Positions 1 to 8,834 of a stretch of DNA of 64,000 nucleotides are shown here, piece after piece (position 1 is the first letter of the stretch; every line of letters begins with the position of its first letter). The translations under genes and the position numbers were made by a program. The stretch lies in the NCBI RefSeq assembly GCF_008253865.1, contig NZ_CP042332.1, positions 316,001 through 380,000 of the forward strand, written 5' to 3'. Source of the stretch: Bosea sp. F3-2 (GTDB lineage Bacteria; Pseudomonadota; Alphaproteobacteria; Rhizobiales; Beijerinckiaceae). The notes beneath the pieces were generated by a model. That model saw only the letters and a list, made by a program, of their open reading frames with translations. It had not been told where the DNA came from and made no database searches.

Positions 1-536
1 CTTTCACGCGTCCGCGGCGGGCTCGCCGAAGCCCGCGTCTCCGCCATGGCGCGGGAAACCTTCGAAGCGCTTCTTGACGAGTTGGAGAGCCTGGAAGGCC
101 GTATCGAGCGGCTAGACGATAGATTGATCGCCATCTGCCGAGAGGACGAGACTTGCCGCCGCCTGATGACGCTACCAGGTGTGGGCCCGATTGTTGCGAC
201 GGCACTCGCCGCCAGCATCGGCGATCCTCGACAGTTCCAGTCTGGAAGAGAGATGGCGGCCTGGATCGGCCTGGTTCCGCGCCAATATTCGACCGGCGGC
301 AAATCCCGTCTGGGCGGGTCGGGCGACGCGCGAACCACTATCTGCGTCGACAACTCGTGCATGGCGCAAGAGCGGTCGCGTTGAGGTTGAAGACCAAGAC
401 AGATCCGCGATCACGCTGGTTCCAGGCGGTGATTGATCGCCGCGGCTTCAACAAGGGGATCGTGGCCATGGCGAACAAGACTGTTCGGATCGCCTGGGCG
501 ATGTTGACGCGGCAGGAGGACTACGCCCGCGCCTGA
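1..536 (+). pseudogene. IS110-family transposase, 3' part, frameshifted
   Basis: This is the C-terminal half of an IS110-type transposase (Transposase_20 helix-hairpin-helix region: LMTLPGVGPIVATALAA, then GREMAAWIGLVPRQ). The 5' end lies outside the window. The reading frame is lost near position 315, where one base appears to be missing from a G/C run; the downstream frame continues with VGRRANHYLRRQLVHG and ends at the stop at 534-536. Bases 1-65 are identical, in reverse complement, to 36575-36639, inside another fragment that carries the N-terminal half of the same transposase type. Confidence 0.85.
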
Positions 537-758
537 TGTGGGTATGAAGGTCGTCGCGCAAGCGATGATGCGTGCGAGATGAAGGATGATGGCAACTCGG
601 CAAGGACCGCGTTCTCGACCCTGACCTACGACATGGCCTTCGAGGCCGATAGCGTTATGAGGGAGAGAGCAGCGGAGCCCATCATGGCCCGGGGCGGGAT
701 CGCTCCAGCGACAGGCCGGATAGATTTACGCACCCAATGCCGGGTTCAACGTCAGAAA

Positions 759-1479
759 TCATCTTGCTGCGGGAGGCGTCCATAGATTGTCGTAGCTGTC
801 GCCCACACTGCCGAACGGAGGGCTCGATACCGGCCTCGGCGAGGCGCTCGGTGTATCGAATGCTGACGTATTGAGAACCTCTGTCGGAATGATGCACGAG
901 GCCACCCCGGTGCACAGGTCGGCGCTCGTGCAGGGCCTGCTCCAACGCGTCGAGCACGAAGCTGGCATGGGCCGTCCGGCTCACCCGCCAGCCGACGATC
1001 CGCCGAGCATAGGCATCGATCACGAAGGCGACATAGACGAAGCCTGACCAGGTCGAGACGTAGGTGAAGTCCGAGACCCAGAGCCGGTTCGGCGCCGGTG
1101 CATGGAAGACCCGGTTGACATGGTCCAGCGGGCACGGTGCGGCCTTGTCCTGGATGGTCGTGCGGATCGGCTTGCCGCGAATGACACCTTGCAGGCCAAG
1201 GTCCGACATCAGGCGTTCGACCGTGCAGCGGGCAACGTCGAGCCCCTCGCGCAACATCTGCCGCCAGACCTTGCGCGCGCCATAGACCTCGAAGTTCTCA
1301 CCGAACACACGCTCGATCTGCGGCTTCAGCTCCAGGTCCCGCTTCGCCCGAGCCGACAGCTTCCCCGGATCGATCCGTTTGGCGACATGCTCATGGTAGG
1401 TTGACGGGGCGATCGGGAGCACCTTGCAGATCGGCTCGACCCCATAGGCCCTGCGGTGATCGTCGATGAAGGCGATCAT
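759..1479 (-). pseudogene. IS3-family transposase OrfB, frameshifted and 3'-truncated
   Basis: This is the integrase-core (rve, DDE) subunit. An HTH_21 region (SARAKRDLELKPQIERVF, YGARKVW) is followed by the first two catalytic aspartates, in WVSDFTYV and HHSDRGSQY. Near 823 the frame shifts: the expected GSVGDSYDN block continues in another frame and soon reaches a stop after TPPAAR. The C-terminal segment with the catalytic glutamate is absent, so no active recombinase can be made. Confidence 0.85.
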
Positions 1480-1855
1480 GACCGGTGTCGGCGGTCGAGC
1501 TCCGCCTGGGCAAAATACGCCGACGCCTTGCGCAGGATCTCGTTCGCCTGCCGCAGTTCTCGGTTCTCGCGTTCGAGAGCCTTGAGCTGGGCCGCCATGT
1601 CCGTCGTCAGCCCAGGCTTGCGGCCGCTGTCGACCTCGGCCTTCTTCACCCACTCGTTCAGCGTCTGCGCCGTGCAGCCGATTTTGCTCGCGATCGACGT
1701 GATCGCCGCCCAGCGCGACGGATGCTCGGCTTCGTGATCCAGCACCATCCGCACCACGCGCGCACGCACCTCAGGCGAGAACTTGTTCGTCGTCTTGCTC
1801 GTCATGGCCCCATCCTCTCAGGAGTTGGGGCCTCCGGCAAAGCCGGGACGGTTCA
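775..1855 (-). mobile_element. IS3-family insertion sequence, 3'-truncated
   Basis: An orfA/orfB pair typical of IS3 elements reads leftward. The orfA-side end is recognisable as a terminal region beginning TGAACCGTCCCGGCTTTGCC on the minus strand near 1855, including a short CCGGCTTTGCCGG hairpin. The other end is missing: orfB stops before the last catalytic glutamate, and the sequence changes character near 775. The element can no longer move on its own. Confidence 0.8.
1476..1805 (-). CDS. IS3-family transposase OrfA
   Basis: A 109-residue OrfA with an N-terminal helix-turn-helix (KFSPEVRARVVRMV to NEWVKKAE) and a C-terminal leucine-zipper-like coiled coil (AAQLKALERENRELRQANE), the usual layout for IS3 OrfA. 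A GAGAGGATGG ribosome-binding site lies just before the ATG. The stop codon overlaps the orfB start as ATGA at 1476-1479. The frame is intact, but the partner OrfB is broken. Confidence 0.85.
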   Translation of the reverse strand: MTSKTTNKFSPEVRARVVRMVLDHEAEHPSRWAAITSIASKIGCTAQTLNEWVKKAEVDSGRKPGLTTDMAAQLKALERENRELRQANEILRKASAYFAQAELDRRHRS

Positions 1856-1948
1856 CCTGATGGCAGGGTTTGGGTAGCGTTCAAGTGTGCTAGACTGCCG
1901 CCGCGCGAGACAGCAGCCAGGGTGCGGCACTACCGACAAGAGGCAATC

Positions 1949-2971
1949 ATGTCCGGGCTGGATCCGTCACATGTCATGCAAGTCGGGATGGGGTTCTTTG
2001 CGTCGAAGACACTGCTTTCAGCCGTCGAGCTGGAACTCTTCACCAAGCTCGCTAGCCAGCCGATGACGGGAAAGGAGATCGCCGCGGCATTGCAACTCAG
2101 TCCACGCGCCATACCGGACCTCCCCGACGCATTAGTGGCTCTCAAGTTTCTCCAACGTGAAGGCGACGGTCCGGATGCGCGCTACTCGAATACGCCGGAG
2201 AGCGCCCTTTTCCTGGATCGAAATAGCCCTGACTACATCGGCGGCATCCTCGAGATGGCGAACGCTCGCCTGTATCGATTCTGGGCGGACCTCACCGAGG
2301 CTCTCAAGACCGGAATGCCACAAAACGAAACCAAGCACTCCGGCGAGCCAATGTTCACGAAGCTCTACGCGGACCCGGCACGCCTTGAGCAGTTCATGAA
2401 CGCGATGTCGGGAATCTCGGCCGGAAACTTCAAAGAGTTTGCTCGGACATTCGACTTCTCCACGTTCAAGACCCTTTGCGATGTCGGTGGTGCGACCGGG
2501 CAGCTTTCCTGCATGGTCGCCGCAGCGCATCCGCACATGCGTTGCACCAGCTTCGATCTCCTCGAAGTCGTGCCGTTAGCCACACGCAAAATACAGCAGG
2601 CGGGCCTGACCGACCGGGTAACGGCTGTCGGTGGCGACTTCTTCACCGATCCATTGCCCAAGGCGGACGTCATCACCATGGGGATGATCCTGCACGACTG
2701 GAACCTTGATAAGAAGAAGATGCTCATTCGGAAGGCCTATGATGCCTTGCCCCCAGGCGGTGCATTTGTGGTTATCGAGGCGCTCATCGACGATGCAAGA
2801 CGAGAGAATGCATTCGGTCTGATGATGTCTCTCAACATGCTGATCGAATTTGGCGACGCCTTCGATTATTCGGGATCCGACTTTGCGGGCTGGTGTCGTG
2901 AGGTTGGATTCCGGGATTTCAAGATCATCCCGCTGACGGGTCCGTCGAGCGCTGCGGTCGCCTACAAGTAG
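1949..2971 (+). CDS. SAM-dependent O-methyltransferase
   Basis: A 340-residue enzyme of the acetylserotonin/hydroxyneurosporene O-methyltransferase type (Methyltransf_2 fold). An N-terminal winged-helix dimerisation domain (about residues 10-95) precedes the SAM-binding Rossmann domain with motif I DVGGATGQL and the HDW motif (GMILHDWNLDKKK), whose His is the usual catalytic base. The start is placed at 1949 because AAGAGG sits 5 bases upstream; an ATG-like extension to 1922 has no such site. It stands alone between two IS elements, so the substrate is unknown; a small-molecule hydroxyl group is expected from the family. Confidence 0.85.
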   Translation: MSGLDPSHVMQVGMGFFASKTLLSAVELELFTKLASQPMTGKEIAAALQLSPRAIPDLPDALVALKFLQREGDGPDARYSNTPESALFLDRNSPDYIGGILEMANARLYRFWADLTEALKTGMPQNETKHSGEPMFTKLYADPARLEQFMNAMSGISAGNFKEFARTFDFSTFKTLCDVGGATGQLSCMVAAAHPHMRCTSFDLLEVVPLATRKIQQAGLTDRVTAVGGDFFTDPLPKADVITMGMILHDWNLDKKKMLIRKAYDALPPGGAFVVIEALIDDARRENAFGLMMSLNMLIEFGDAFDYSGSDFAGWCREVGFRDFKIIPLTGPSSAAVAYK

Positions 2972-3479
2972 CTCGATTGCGATTTGAGTTCGCCGCCCTG
3001 GCCCTTGATATTGGCCAAGCGATTGCCCGTGGCCGTTTGCCGATCGCCTCGATAAACGAGCTGGATGGCCGCTCTCGGCGCGACGGCGACGAACCGTTAC
3101 CACGCCGACGACTTCAGCTTTCGGCCTTGACCCGTAATCAACCGAACCAATTGGAAAGTCCGCAAAAGGGGCGGCGATGCCGGCCCCGGAGCTGATCGAT
3201 CCCGAATGTCCGTGTGTGGACGCCCCTTCGGATGCAAGAGGTTTTTGTCGAGGCGATTGGCGCTCAGGTTCAGGTGCGTCCGTGTGTCCGGCCTACTGGT
3301 GCGGCCGTTCACGGGACCGCTGGCCTGTATGGAGATCGCGGGTCGGGTCCACACCGCTTCCGCGCGCTCGAGGCGCTGGGACATATTCCCTGGTTTTCCC
3401 GACCCCGTCTTCTGACCGTTGCGCCATACCTCTCTTCGGACCTTCCTGCCTCCCTGACCGCCTCTGACCGCCTCGGCTT
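2972..3479 (+). other. Intergenic stretch without a recognisable gene
   Basis: About 500 bases between the methyltransferase and the IS110 copy. Open frames exist in this high-GC DNA, but none has a convincing start, ribosome-binding site or family motif. The last part probably belongs to the non-coding end of the adjacent IS110 element. Confidence 0.5.
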
Positions 3480-4524
3480 CTATGCCGCAGCAGTCGGAGC
3501 TCTGTAGGATCCGCCGTGCGCCATGAGCGCCCAGACGATCCTGGCAATCTTGTTGGCCAATGCCACCGTCACCAGCATGCGTGGCTTGCGTGCCAGCATG
3601 CCGTCGAGCCCCGGACTGGCTCGCGATCTGTCGCGGGCCGCGACCTTGACCGCCGAGCTTGCGCCCAGGATCAGGAGTCTGCGCAGGCTGCGTTCGCCCA
3701 TCATTGTGGTCCTGCCCAGACGCTCCTTACCACCACTGGAATGCTGCTTGGGGGTAAGCCCCAACCACGCGGCGAAGTCTCTGCCCCGTCGAAAGGTGTG
3801 CGCTGCTGGCGCCAATGCCACCAAGGCTGTGGCCGCGATTGGTCCGATGCCAGGGATCGTCATCAACTGCTTTGCGACAGGATCGGCTTTCGACCGGGCC
3901 GCGATCTTTCGACCGGGCCGCGATCTTTCGATCGAGCTCTGCGATGTTTGATTGGAGCATCTGCAAGCTTGTGGCGATCATTGCCAGGACCGGCCGAGCC
4001 TCGGCCGGCATGTCACTCGCAGGATCGTCAATCAGGTCGATGAGCTTGCTCACATGGCCGGGTCCCTGGGCCACGATGAAGCCGAACTCGGCAAGGTGGC
4101 CGCGCAGCGCGTTGATCAGCTGAGTTCTCTGGCGCACCAGAAGGTCGCGCGTGCGGAAGATCACCGCCGCCCCCTGCGCCTGCGCGCTCTTGGGCGTGAC
4201 GAACCGCATCGTCGGCCGCTGCGCCGCCTCGCAGATCGCCTGCGCGTCGGCCATGTCATTCTTCTGCCGGTGGACGAAGGGCTTCACGTATGCTGGCGGG
4301 ATGAGCCGGGTCTCGTGCCCTAGTGTGGAGATCTCCCGAGCCCAATAATGAGCACTGGCGCAGGCTTCCATCGCAACCAGGCAGCGTGGCAGGGCGGAGA
4401 AGAAGGATAGCACCTGATTCCGCCGGAGCCTCTTGCGGAATATGACCGAGCCGGTCGCGTCAGCCCCATGCGCCGGGAAAACAGCCTTCGCCAGATCGAG
4501 GCCAATGGTGGTAACTTCACTCAC
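3480..4524 (-). pseudogene. IS110-family transposase inactivated by a 19-bp duplication
   Basis: A full-length IS110 transposase: DEDD/RuvC-like N-terminal domain (TIGLDLAKAVFPAHG, VAMEACASAHYWARE, KNDMADAQAICEA) and C-terminal Transposase_20 domain (MTIPGIGPIAATALVAL, FAAWLGLTPKQHSSGGKERLG). The GTG start at 4524 follows a strong AAGGAGG site. An exact 19-bp tandem duplication (3888-3906 and 3907-3925) breaks the frame between the domains. Removing one copy restores KIAARSKADPVAKQLMTIPG and gives a 341-residue protein, a normal IS110 length. Confidence 0.9.
3888..3925. repeat. 19-bp exact tandem duplication inside the IS110 transposase
   Basis: The unit TTTCGACCGGGCCGCGATC occurs twice head to tail, followed by the partial match TTTCGA. 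Its length is not a multiple of three, so it shifts the transposase frame. The pattern fits replication slippage. Confidence 0.95.
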
Positions 4525-4838
4525 GGACGCCTCCTTTGCAGTGGTGCGCTCAAACACCACCACTTTGGCACTTCGATGCCGTCAGGGGGCGTCCACCCCA
4601 TCGCTTCCAGGCGACGAGGCAGAGTCGGCTACTGGCACATTTCGCCCGGACGAACGACTGACGTTTGTGGCCCGTTGCGGACTCCCGGAGCGTCCGCTTG
4701 CTGGCAGGCCAGCTCGGCGCGATGCGTGGGCAGCCGCGTTTGGTGCAAGCCGAGCATCTTTCAGACTGAAACAGTCTCTGGAGACCAATTGTAGCGATCG
4801 CAGCGATGGATGCTCCGAGCGAGGTCCCGGCAACGAGC
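4525..4838 (-). other. IS110 leader and intergenic DNA
   Basis: About 310 bases between the IS110 start codon and the end of the aldehyde dehydrogenase gene. It should contain the non-coding left end of the IS110 element; IS110 ends lack clear inverted repeats, so the border cannot be fixed. No gene is seen. Confidence 0.5.
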
Positions 4839-6401
4839 TCAGGCGCCAAAATCAACCAGAACGGTCTTGTGGCGCAGATTCTGCTCGACAGCTTGCCGGC
4901 CGAGATCCTTGCCGATCCCGGAACTCTTGAAGCCGCCTGTCGGCAGGATGAAATCGAGCGTGCGGCTGTAGCGGTTGATCCAGACCGTCCCGGCCTTGAT
5001 CGCTCGCATCGCACGCAGGGCGCGGCCGAGATCGCGGGTATAGACGCCGGCCGCCAGCCCGTACTCGGGATGGTCCGCCAGGGCGAAGCCCTCTTCCTCG
5101 CTCTCGAAGCTCTGGATCGTCAGAACCGGGCCAAATACCTCCTTGCGCACCGCTGCCGTCTCGCCATTGACCTGCATCAGCATCGTCGGCTGGTAGAAGG
5201 CTCCGCGGTGCCCCTCCAGGCGCCCCCCGCCGAAGATGCAGGCTGCGCCCTGCTCCAGGCTCGCCGCAATGATCCGCTCGATGCTCTGCGCCTGCTGCTC
5301 CGAGATGATTGGCGAGAAGGAGGTCGTCTCCAGCCAGGTCGGTCCTGGGGCGATGTCGGAAAGAAGCGTCTGCAGCAGCGTCGCCAGTTGCTCCGCCACA
5401 GCCCGCTGGACGATCAAGCGCGAGCCCGCGACGCAGGCCTGTCCGGCATTGGCGAGCAGCGAGCCGGCAATACAGGCCGCGGCCTTTTCGAGGTCCGCGT
5501 CGGCAAACACGAGCTGGGGGCTCTTGCCGCCCAGCTCGAGGGTGACAGGTTTGAGGCCGCTCTCGGCGGCGGCCTTCATCACGGCGATACCGGTGCGCGT
5601 CGAGCCGGTGAAGGAAAGCTTGGCGATGCCGGGATGGCGGCAGAGCGCTTCGCCGGTGCTGCCGGTGCCGTGGACAACGTTGAGGATGCCGGGCGGGATG
5701 CCGGCCTTTACCGCGAGCTGCGCCAGCAGCACGGTCGAAAACGGTGTCAGCTCGGAGGGTTTCAGGACGATGGCGTTTCCGGCGGCCAGCGCGGGGCCGG
5801 CCTTCCACGATGCCATGCTGAGCGGCACGTTCCAGGGCGTGATGGCGCCGACGACACCATAAGGTTCCGATACGATCAGGCCGAGATTGTCGCTGCGCGT
5901 CGCGGCGACATCGCCGCCGAGCTTATCGGCCCATTCGGCGAAGAAGCGGATGCCCTCGGCGACGCTCGCGACATCGCCGCTCACGGCCTGTGCGATCGGT
6001 CTGGTCGAGCCCAGGGCTTCGAGCCGGCCGAGCTCCGTGCCGCGTTCCTCGATCAGGTCGGCCCAGCGCCGCATCGCGCGCGCCCGTTCGCGCGGCGGCT
6101 GGCTCGCCCAACCACTGGTCGCCGCAGCTTCAGCCGCATTTCTCACCGCCCGGTCGACGAGATCGCCATCCGCGATCGGCACCTCGGCATACTCGACCAG
6201 ATCGGACGGGCGCGCGACCGGAAGGCGGGCACCGGTACCTTCGACGACGCGCCCATCGATGAAGTGCCGGCAGGCGACATGATGCCGTCTCGTCGTCGAT
6301 TGTGATCGAGGAGTCGCGGTGGCGCGGCGATGCGCAGGAGGCAAGCAGCGGCCTTCGGTGCAGGTAGCTCCCCCGATGCCGCGACGCTTGCCCGTTCTCA
6401 C
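4839..6401 (-). CDS. NAD(P)-dependent aldehyde dehydrogenase
   Basis: A complete ALDH-superfamily enzyme. It has the cofactor-binding block TPWNVPLSMASWKAGPALAAGN, the general-base Glu in VTLELGGKSPQ and the catalytic Cys in NAGQACVAGSRL, with the conserved EVFGPVLTIQSF near the end. Family similarity starts at about residue 45 (RHFIDGR), so the long N-terminal extension to 6401 is doubtful; no ATG with a ribosome-binding site is in frame nearer 6265, and an alternative start such as TTG is possible. It is the last gene of a leftward group behind two hsp20 genes, which suggests a role in detoxifying aldehydes under stress; the substrate is not defined. Confidence 0.85.
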   Translation of the reverse strand: MRTGKRRGIGGATCTEGRCLPPAHRRATATPRSQSTTRRHHVACRHFIDGRVVEGTGARLPVARPSDLVEYAEVPIADGDLVDRAVRNAAEAAATSGWASQPPRERARAMRRWADLIEERGTELGRLEALGSTRPIAQAVSGDVASVAEGIRFFAEWADKLGGDVAATRSDNLGLIVSEPYGVVGAITPWNVPLSMASWKAGPALAAGNAIVLKPSELTPFSTVLLAQLAVKAGIPPGILNVVHGTGSTGEALCRHPGIAKLSFTGSTRTGIAVMKAAAESGLKPVTLELGGKSPQLVFADADLEKAAACIAGSLLANAGQACVAGSRLIVQRAVAEQLATLLQTLLSDIAPGPTWLETTSFSPIISEQQAQSIERIIAASLEQGAACIFGGGRLEGHRGAFYQPTMLMQVNGETAAVRKEVFGPVLTIQSFESEEEGFALADHPEYGLAAGVYTRDLGRALRAMRAIKAGTVWINRYSRTLDFILPTGGFKSSGIGKDLGRQAVEQNLRHKTVLVDFGA

Positions 6402-6431
6402 CCGGACGGCAGCCGCCCGGGTGCGAGGGTC

Positions 6432-6695
6432 TCAGCGGACCGCGAGCGCGTCGGTCAGCTCTTCGAGGTTGGTGGTGTAGCTGAGCGACTTGCGGGTCGC
6501 GACGACGACGCTCCTGATCATGCAGTGGGTGCGGCCGGAGGGCAGCGGGCGGCCTTCATTGATCAGAGCTTCGTCCGCGTTGATCCAGATCCAGGCCTGG
6601 GCAAGTTCCTCCTGCGTGGCCCCGGTCTTGGCGATCTCGGCGATCAGCACGGGATCGACCGGGCCGAGGATGGCTGCGATTTCGTCTGGGCTCAT
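6432..6695 (-). CDS. Small conserved-looking hypothetical protein
   Basis: An 87-residue acidic, soluble protein (MSPDEIAAILGPVDPVLIAEI, then ATQEELAQAWIWINADEALINEGRP). The start at 6695 is preferred because GGAG lies 6 bases upstream; a start 12 bases earlier is also possible. No catalytic motif was recognised. It sits between an hsp20 gene and the aldehyde dehydrogenase on the same strand, so it is probably co-expressed with the stress genes. Confidence 0.65.
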   Translation of the reverse strand: MSPDEIAAILGPVDPVLIAEIAKTGATQEELAQAWIWINADEALINEGRPLPSGRTHCMIRSVVVATRKSLSYTTNLEELTDALAVR

Positions 6696-6824
6696 GCCGT
6701 TCTCCATTACTGGCACTCGCTCTCGGACCGCCCGCTCAGGGGAGGAAGCGAGCCGATCCACTCCTCGGAGCGTTCCGAATGGAGCCGGCGGCTCCAACAG
6801 GATGCCGCCGGCCCCGGAAAGGCC

Positions 6825-7334
6825 TCAGGCCTTGATCGCGATACGTTTGATCTGCGACTGGGCCTTCTCGCTCTTCGGCAAGGTCACGCTCAGGACGCCG
6901 TTCCTGAAACGCGCCTCGATCCTGTCTTCCTGGACCTCCGCGCCGAGAGGGATTCGGCGTTCGAAGCGACCATAAAGGCGTTCCGAGAACTGCCGCTCGC
7001 TGTCGTTTGTTTCGGAGCGCTTCTCGCCCCTCAGCGTCAGAACGCCGTCCTGGAGCAGGACCTCGACGTCCTTTTCTTCGAGCCCCGGGATCTCGGCCGT
7101 CACCTTGATCGCGGCGTCGGTCTCCGAGATCTCGACATTTGGCCAGCCGGCGCCGAAGGACGAGAGGACGCCGGAGGTCGGCAGGCGGCTCTCGAAGGTC
7201 CGGAAAACGTCGTCGAAGAGACGGTTCATTTCCCGATGCAAGGACATGAAGGGACTGCGGTCCTCGTCCCGGAACACGGATGGGAGCATACCGCCAGTGT
7301 GGCGGCCCCAGGGAATCAGATCACGAACACTCAT
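6825..7334 (-). CDS. Hsp20/alpha-crystallin small heat-shock protein
   Basis: A 169-residue class of small heat-shock protein, an ATP-independent holdase in the cytoplasm. The amphipathic N-terminal arm (SLHREMNRLFDDVFRTFES) is followed by the alpha-crystallin domain (WPNVEISETDAAIKVTAEIPGLEEKDVEV to RFRNGVLSVTLPKSE), ending with an I-x-I-like tail (IKRIAIKA). AAGGAGG five bases before the ATG at 7334 fixes the start. It is the second of two tandem hsp20 genes and differs strongly in sequence from the first. Confidence 0.93.
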   Translation of the reverse strand: MSVRDLIPWGRHTGGMLPSVFRDEDRSPFMSLHREMNRLFDDVFRTFESRLPTSGVLSSFGAGWPNVEISETDAAIKVTAEIPGLEEKDVEVLLQDGVLTLRGEKRSETNDSERQFSERLYGRFERRIPLGAEVQEDRIEARFRNGVLSVTLPKSEKAQSQIKRIAIKA

Positions 7335-7379
7335 GACTGCCTCCTTCATACTGATCGGATATAGGTCAGCCTGCGACGC

Positions 7380-7853
7380 TTAGGCGGCGCGCTCTGCGGC
7401 TTCGTCGCGCCCGCCTTTGGTATCGGAAGCCTCAACCCCGCTCGCGATCGCAATCCGTCGCGGCTTCTTCTCCTCGGGGATTTCGCGCTTCATCGCGATC
7501 GTCAGCAGGCCGTTCTCCAGCTCCGCTTGCGTCACCTTCACATAGTCGGCGAGCTCGAAGCGCCGCTGGAACGGGCGGGCGGCGATGCCGTGATGCAAGT
7601 AATCGCCCCGATTGCTATCGGCCTTCTGGCCCGACACGATGAGCAGGTTCTGTTCCTGGGCAACGGTCAGATCGTTCTGCGAGAAGCCCGCGACCGCCAT
7701 CGCGATGCGGTATTCGTCCTTGCTGGCCTTGATGATGTCGTAGGGCGGCCAGTTGTCGCTGTCTTCGGCCCGATTGGCTTCGATGGCGTTCAACAACCGT
7801 TCGAAACCGATGCTGGACCGGAACAGCGGGCTAAAGTCGAGAGTGGTACTCAT
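7380..7853 (-). CDS. Hsp20 small heat-shock protein, IbpA-like
   Basis: A 157-residue Hsp20 of the IbpA/class A type (DFSPLFRSSIGFERLLNAIE; YDIIKASKDEYRIAMAVAGF; RRFELADYVKVTQAELENGLLTI; KKPRRIAI). The ATG at 7853 follows AAGGAGG with 8-base spacing. It begins a leftward unit with a second hsp20 45 bases downstream. IbpA-type genes are often controlled by 5' RNA thermometers; I looked for a ROSE-like hairpin in the leader and did not find a convincing one by eye. Confidence 0.93.
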   Translation of the reverse strand: MSTTLDFSPLFRSSIGFERLLNAIEANRAEDSDNWPPYDIIKASKDEYRIAMAVAGFSQNDLTVAQEQNLLIVSGQKADSNRGDYLHHGIAARPFQRRFELADYVKVTQAELENGLLTIAMKREIPEEKKPRRIAIASGVEASDTKGGRDEAAERAA

Positions 7854-8232
7854 AGCCACATCCTCCTTGGAGCAACATGGGTACAAGCGTTCGTCTCGAC
7901 GCCGGGTCTGCTCCCGGCGCGACCATGCCGGCTCCGACTGGCAGCCGGCAAAAACGATCTAGGATGAGGCCGAACGGTTTCAAGCCTTTAGCGCCATCCC
8001 TGATCGAAATCTCGTCCAGGACGCTCTGACGGTCCCCTCACGGCGGGCTTGCTTGGTCACCGCATAGATCGGCAGATCCTCTCGGGCGGTCGCGAGTTTG
8101 CTGTCGAGTATCGATACGGCGAAGGGCTTGACCTGACGAGAACGCCTACCAAAATTACAGCGGCCGCCGACAGCGACAGCTTGCTCGAGGCGGCGATCAA
8201 CCAAACCGGATCCATGTTGCTTCCAGGAGGAT
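7854..8232. other. Divergent intergenic region between hsp20 and DUF982 genes
   Basis: About 380 bases holding the promoters for the leftward hsp20 group and the rightward DUF982 gene. No coding sequence is supported. No CIRCE inverted repeat or clear sigma-32 promoter was recognised by eye. Confidence 0.5.
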
Positions 8233-8283
8233 ATGGCTATGGCAACGTTGGCAATCGCTCCCCGCTCAGGGAGGACTGCATGA
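8233..8283 (+). CDS. Possible 16-codon leader peptide overlapping the DUF982 gene
   Basis: A very short frame (MAMATLAIAPRSGRTA) begins at 8233 just after AGGAGG, a better ribosome-binding site than many nearby genes have. Its TGA stop (8281-8283) overlaps the ATG of the next gene (8280-8282). The arrangement fits a translationally coupled leader, but a chance frame or a degraded upstream gene end is equally possible. Confidence 0.35.
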   Translation: MAMATLAIAPRSGRTA

Positions 8284-8576
8284 TGAAATCCGACGACTTC
8301 GAAAGGCCGGTCGTGATTCTGACCGGGCTTGGGCATCCGGCAGCGATCGCGTCGGCCATGGAAGCCTACATGTTCCTGGCCGACTGGCCTGTGAGCAGGC
8401 GCGATCCCGTGCATGGCTTCGCCCTGAAGACCTGCCTGGCGGCGATCCGCGGCGAAATCGAGCCGGATACGGCACGCGGCTTGTTCGCGTCGTGGGCCGA
8501 GAAGCACAATCTTCTCGCGCCCGACGTCGCGGCGTTCATCGGCAGCCGAAAGGAAGGCTCGCGGGGCCACGCCTGA
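8280..8576 (+). CDS. DUF982 family protein
   Basis: A 98-residue protein with the DUF982 pattern seen in Rhizobiales (FERPVVILTGLGHPAAIASAM, AYMFLADWP, FALKTCLAAIRGEIEP, ARGLFASWAEKHNLL). The function of the family is unknown; copies often occur as short stand-alone genes near stress loci and on plasmids. GGGAGGA five bases before the first of two adjacent ATGs supports the start. A GC-rich stem-loop follows the stop. Confidence 0.8.
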   Translation: MMKSDDFERPVVILTGLGHPAAIASAMEAYMFLADWPVSRRDPVHGFALKTCLAAIRGEIEPDTARGLFASWAEKHNLLAPDVAAFIGSRKEGSRGHA

Positions 8577-8584
8577 CGCAGAAG

Positions 8585-8614
8585 GGCCCGGCACCGCCCG
8601 AAGCGGGCCGGGCC
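8585..8614 (+). terminator. Stem-loop after the DUF982 gene
   Basis: Arms GGCCCGGC and GCCGGGCC, with additional pairing inside the loop, start nine bases after the DUF982 stop. There is no strong T-tract after it, so it is only a terminator-like hairpin. Confidence 0.45.
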
Positions 8615-8834
8615 ACCTTAGAAGTCGTGGACAGCGTTATGAAGCGATCGCAATTGTCCCCGGCGGCTCGGCCGACGGCAGCGCGTCCTTACGGCCTCGC
8701 TGCGGCGTCGGGGCTAATGGCGGGTACGGCGATGGCCGCGGTCCTGACCCTTGCTGCGAAGGCTGAAGTACAACGCCCCGTCGGTCCTCTCAACGCGACC
8801 AGTTACTGCTGCCGTCGTCAGCGCGGAAAACATC

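Noticed and set aside
1..536. Programmed frameshifting to explain the two-frame IS110 transposase
   Set aside because: IS110 elements encode their transposase in a single frame; a simple base loss in a G/C run is a better explanation.
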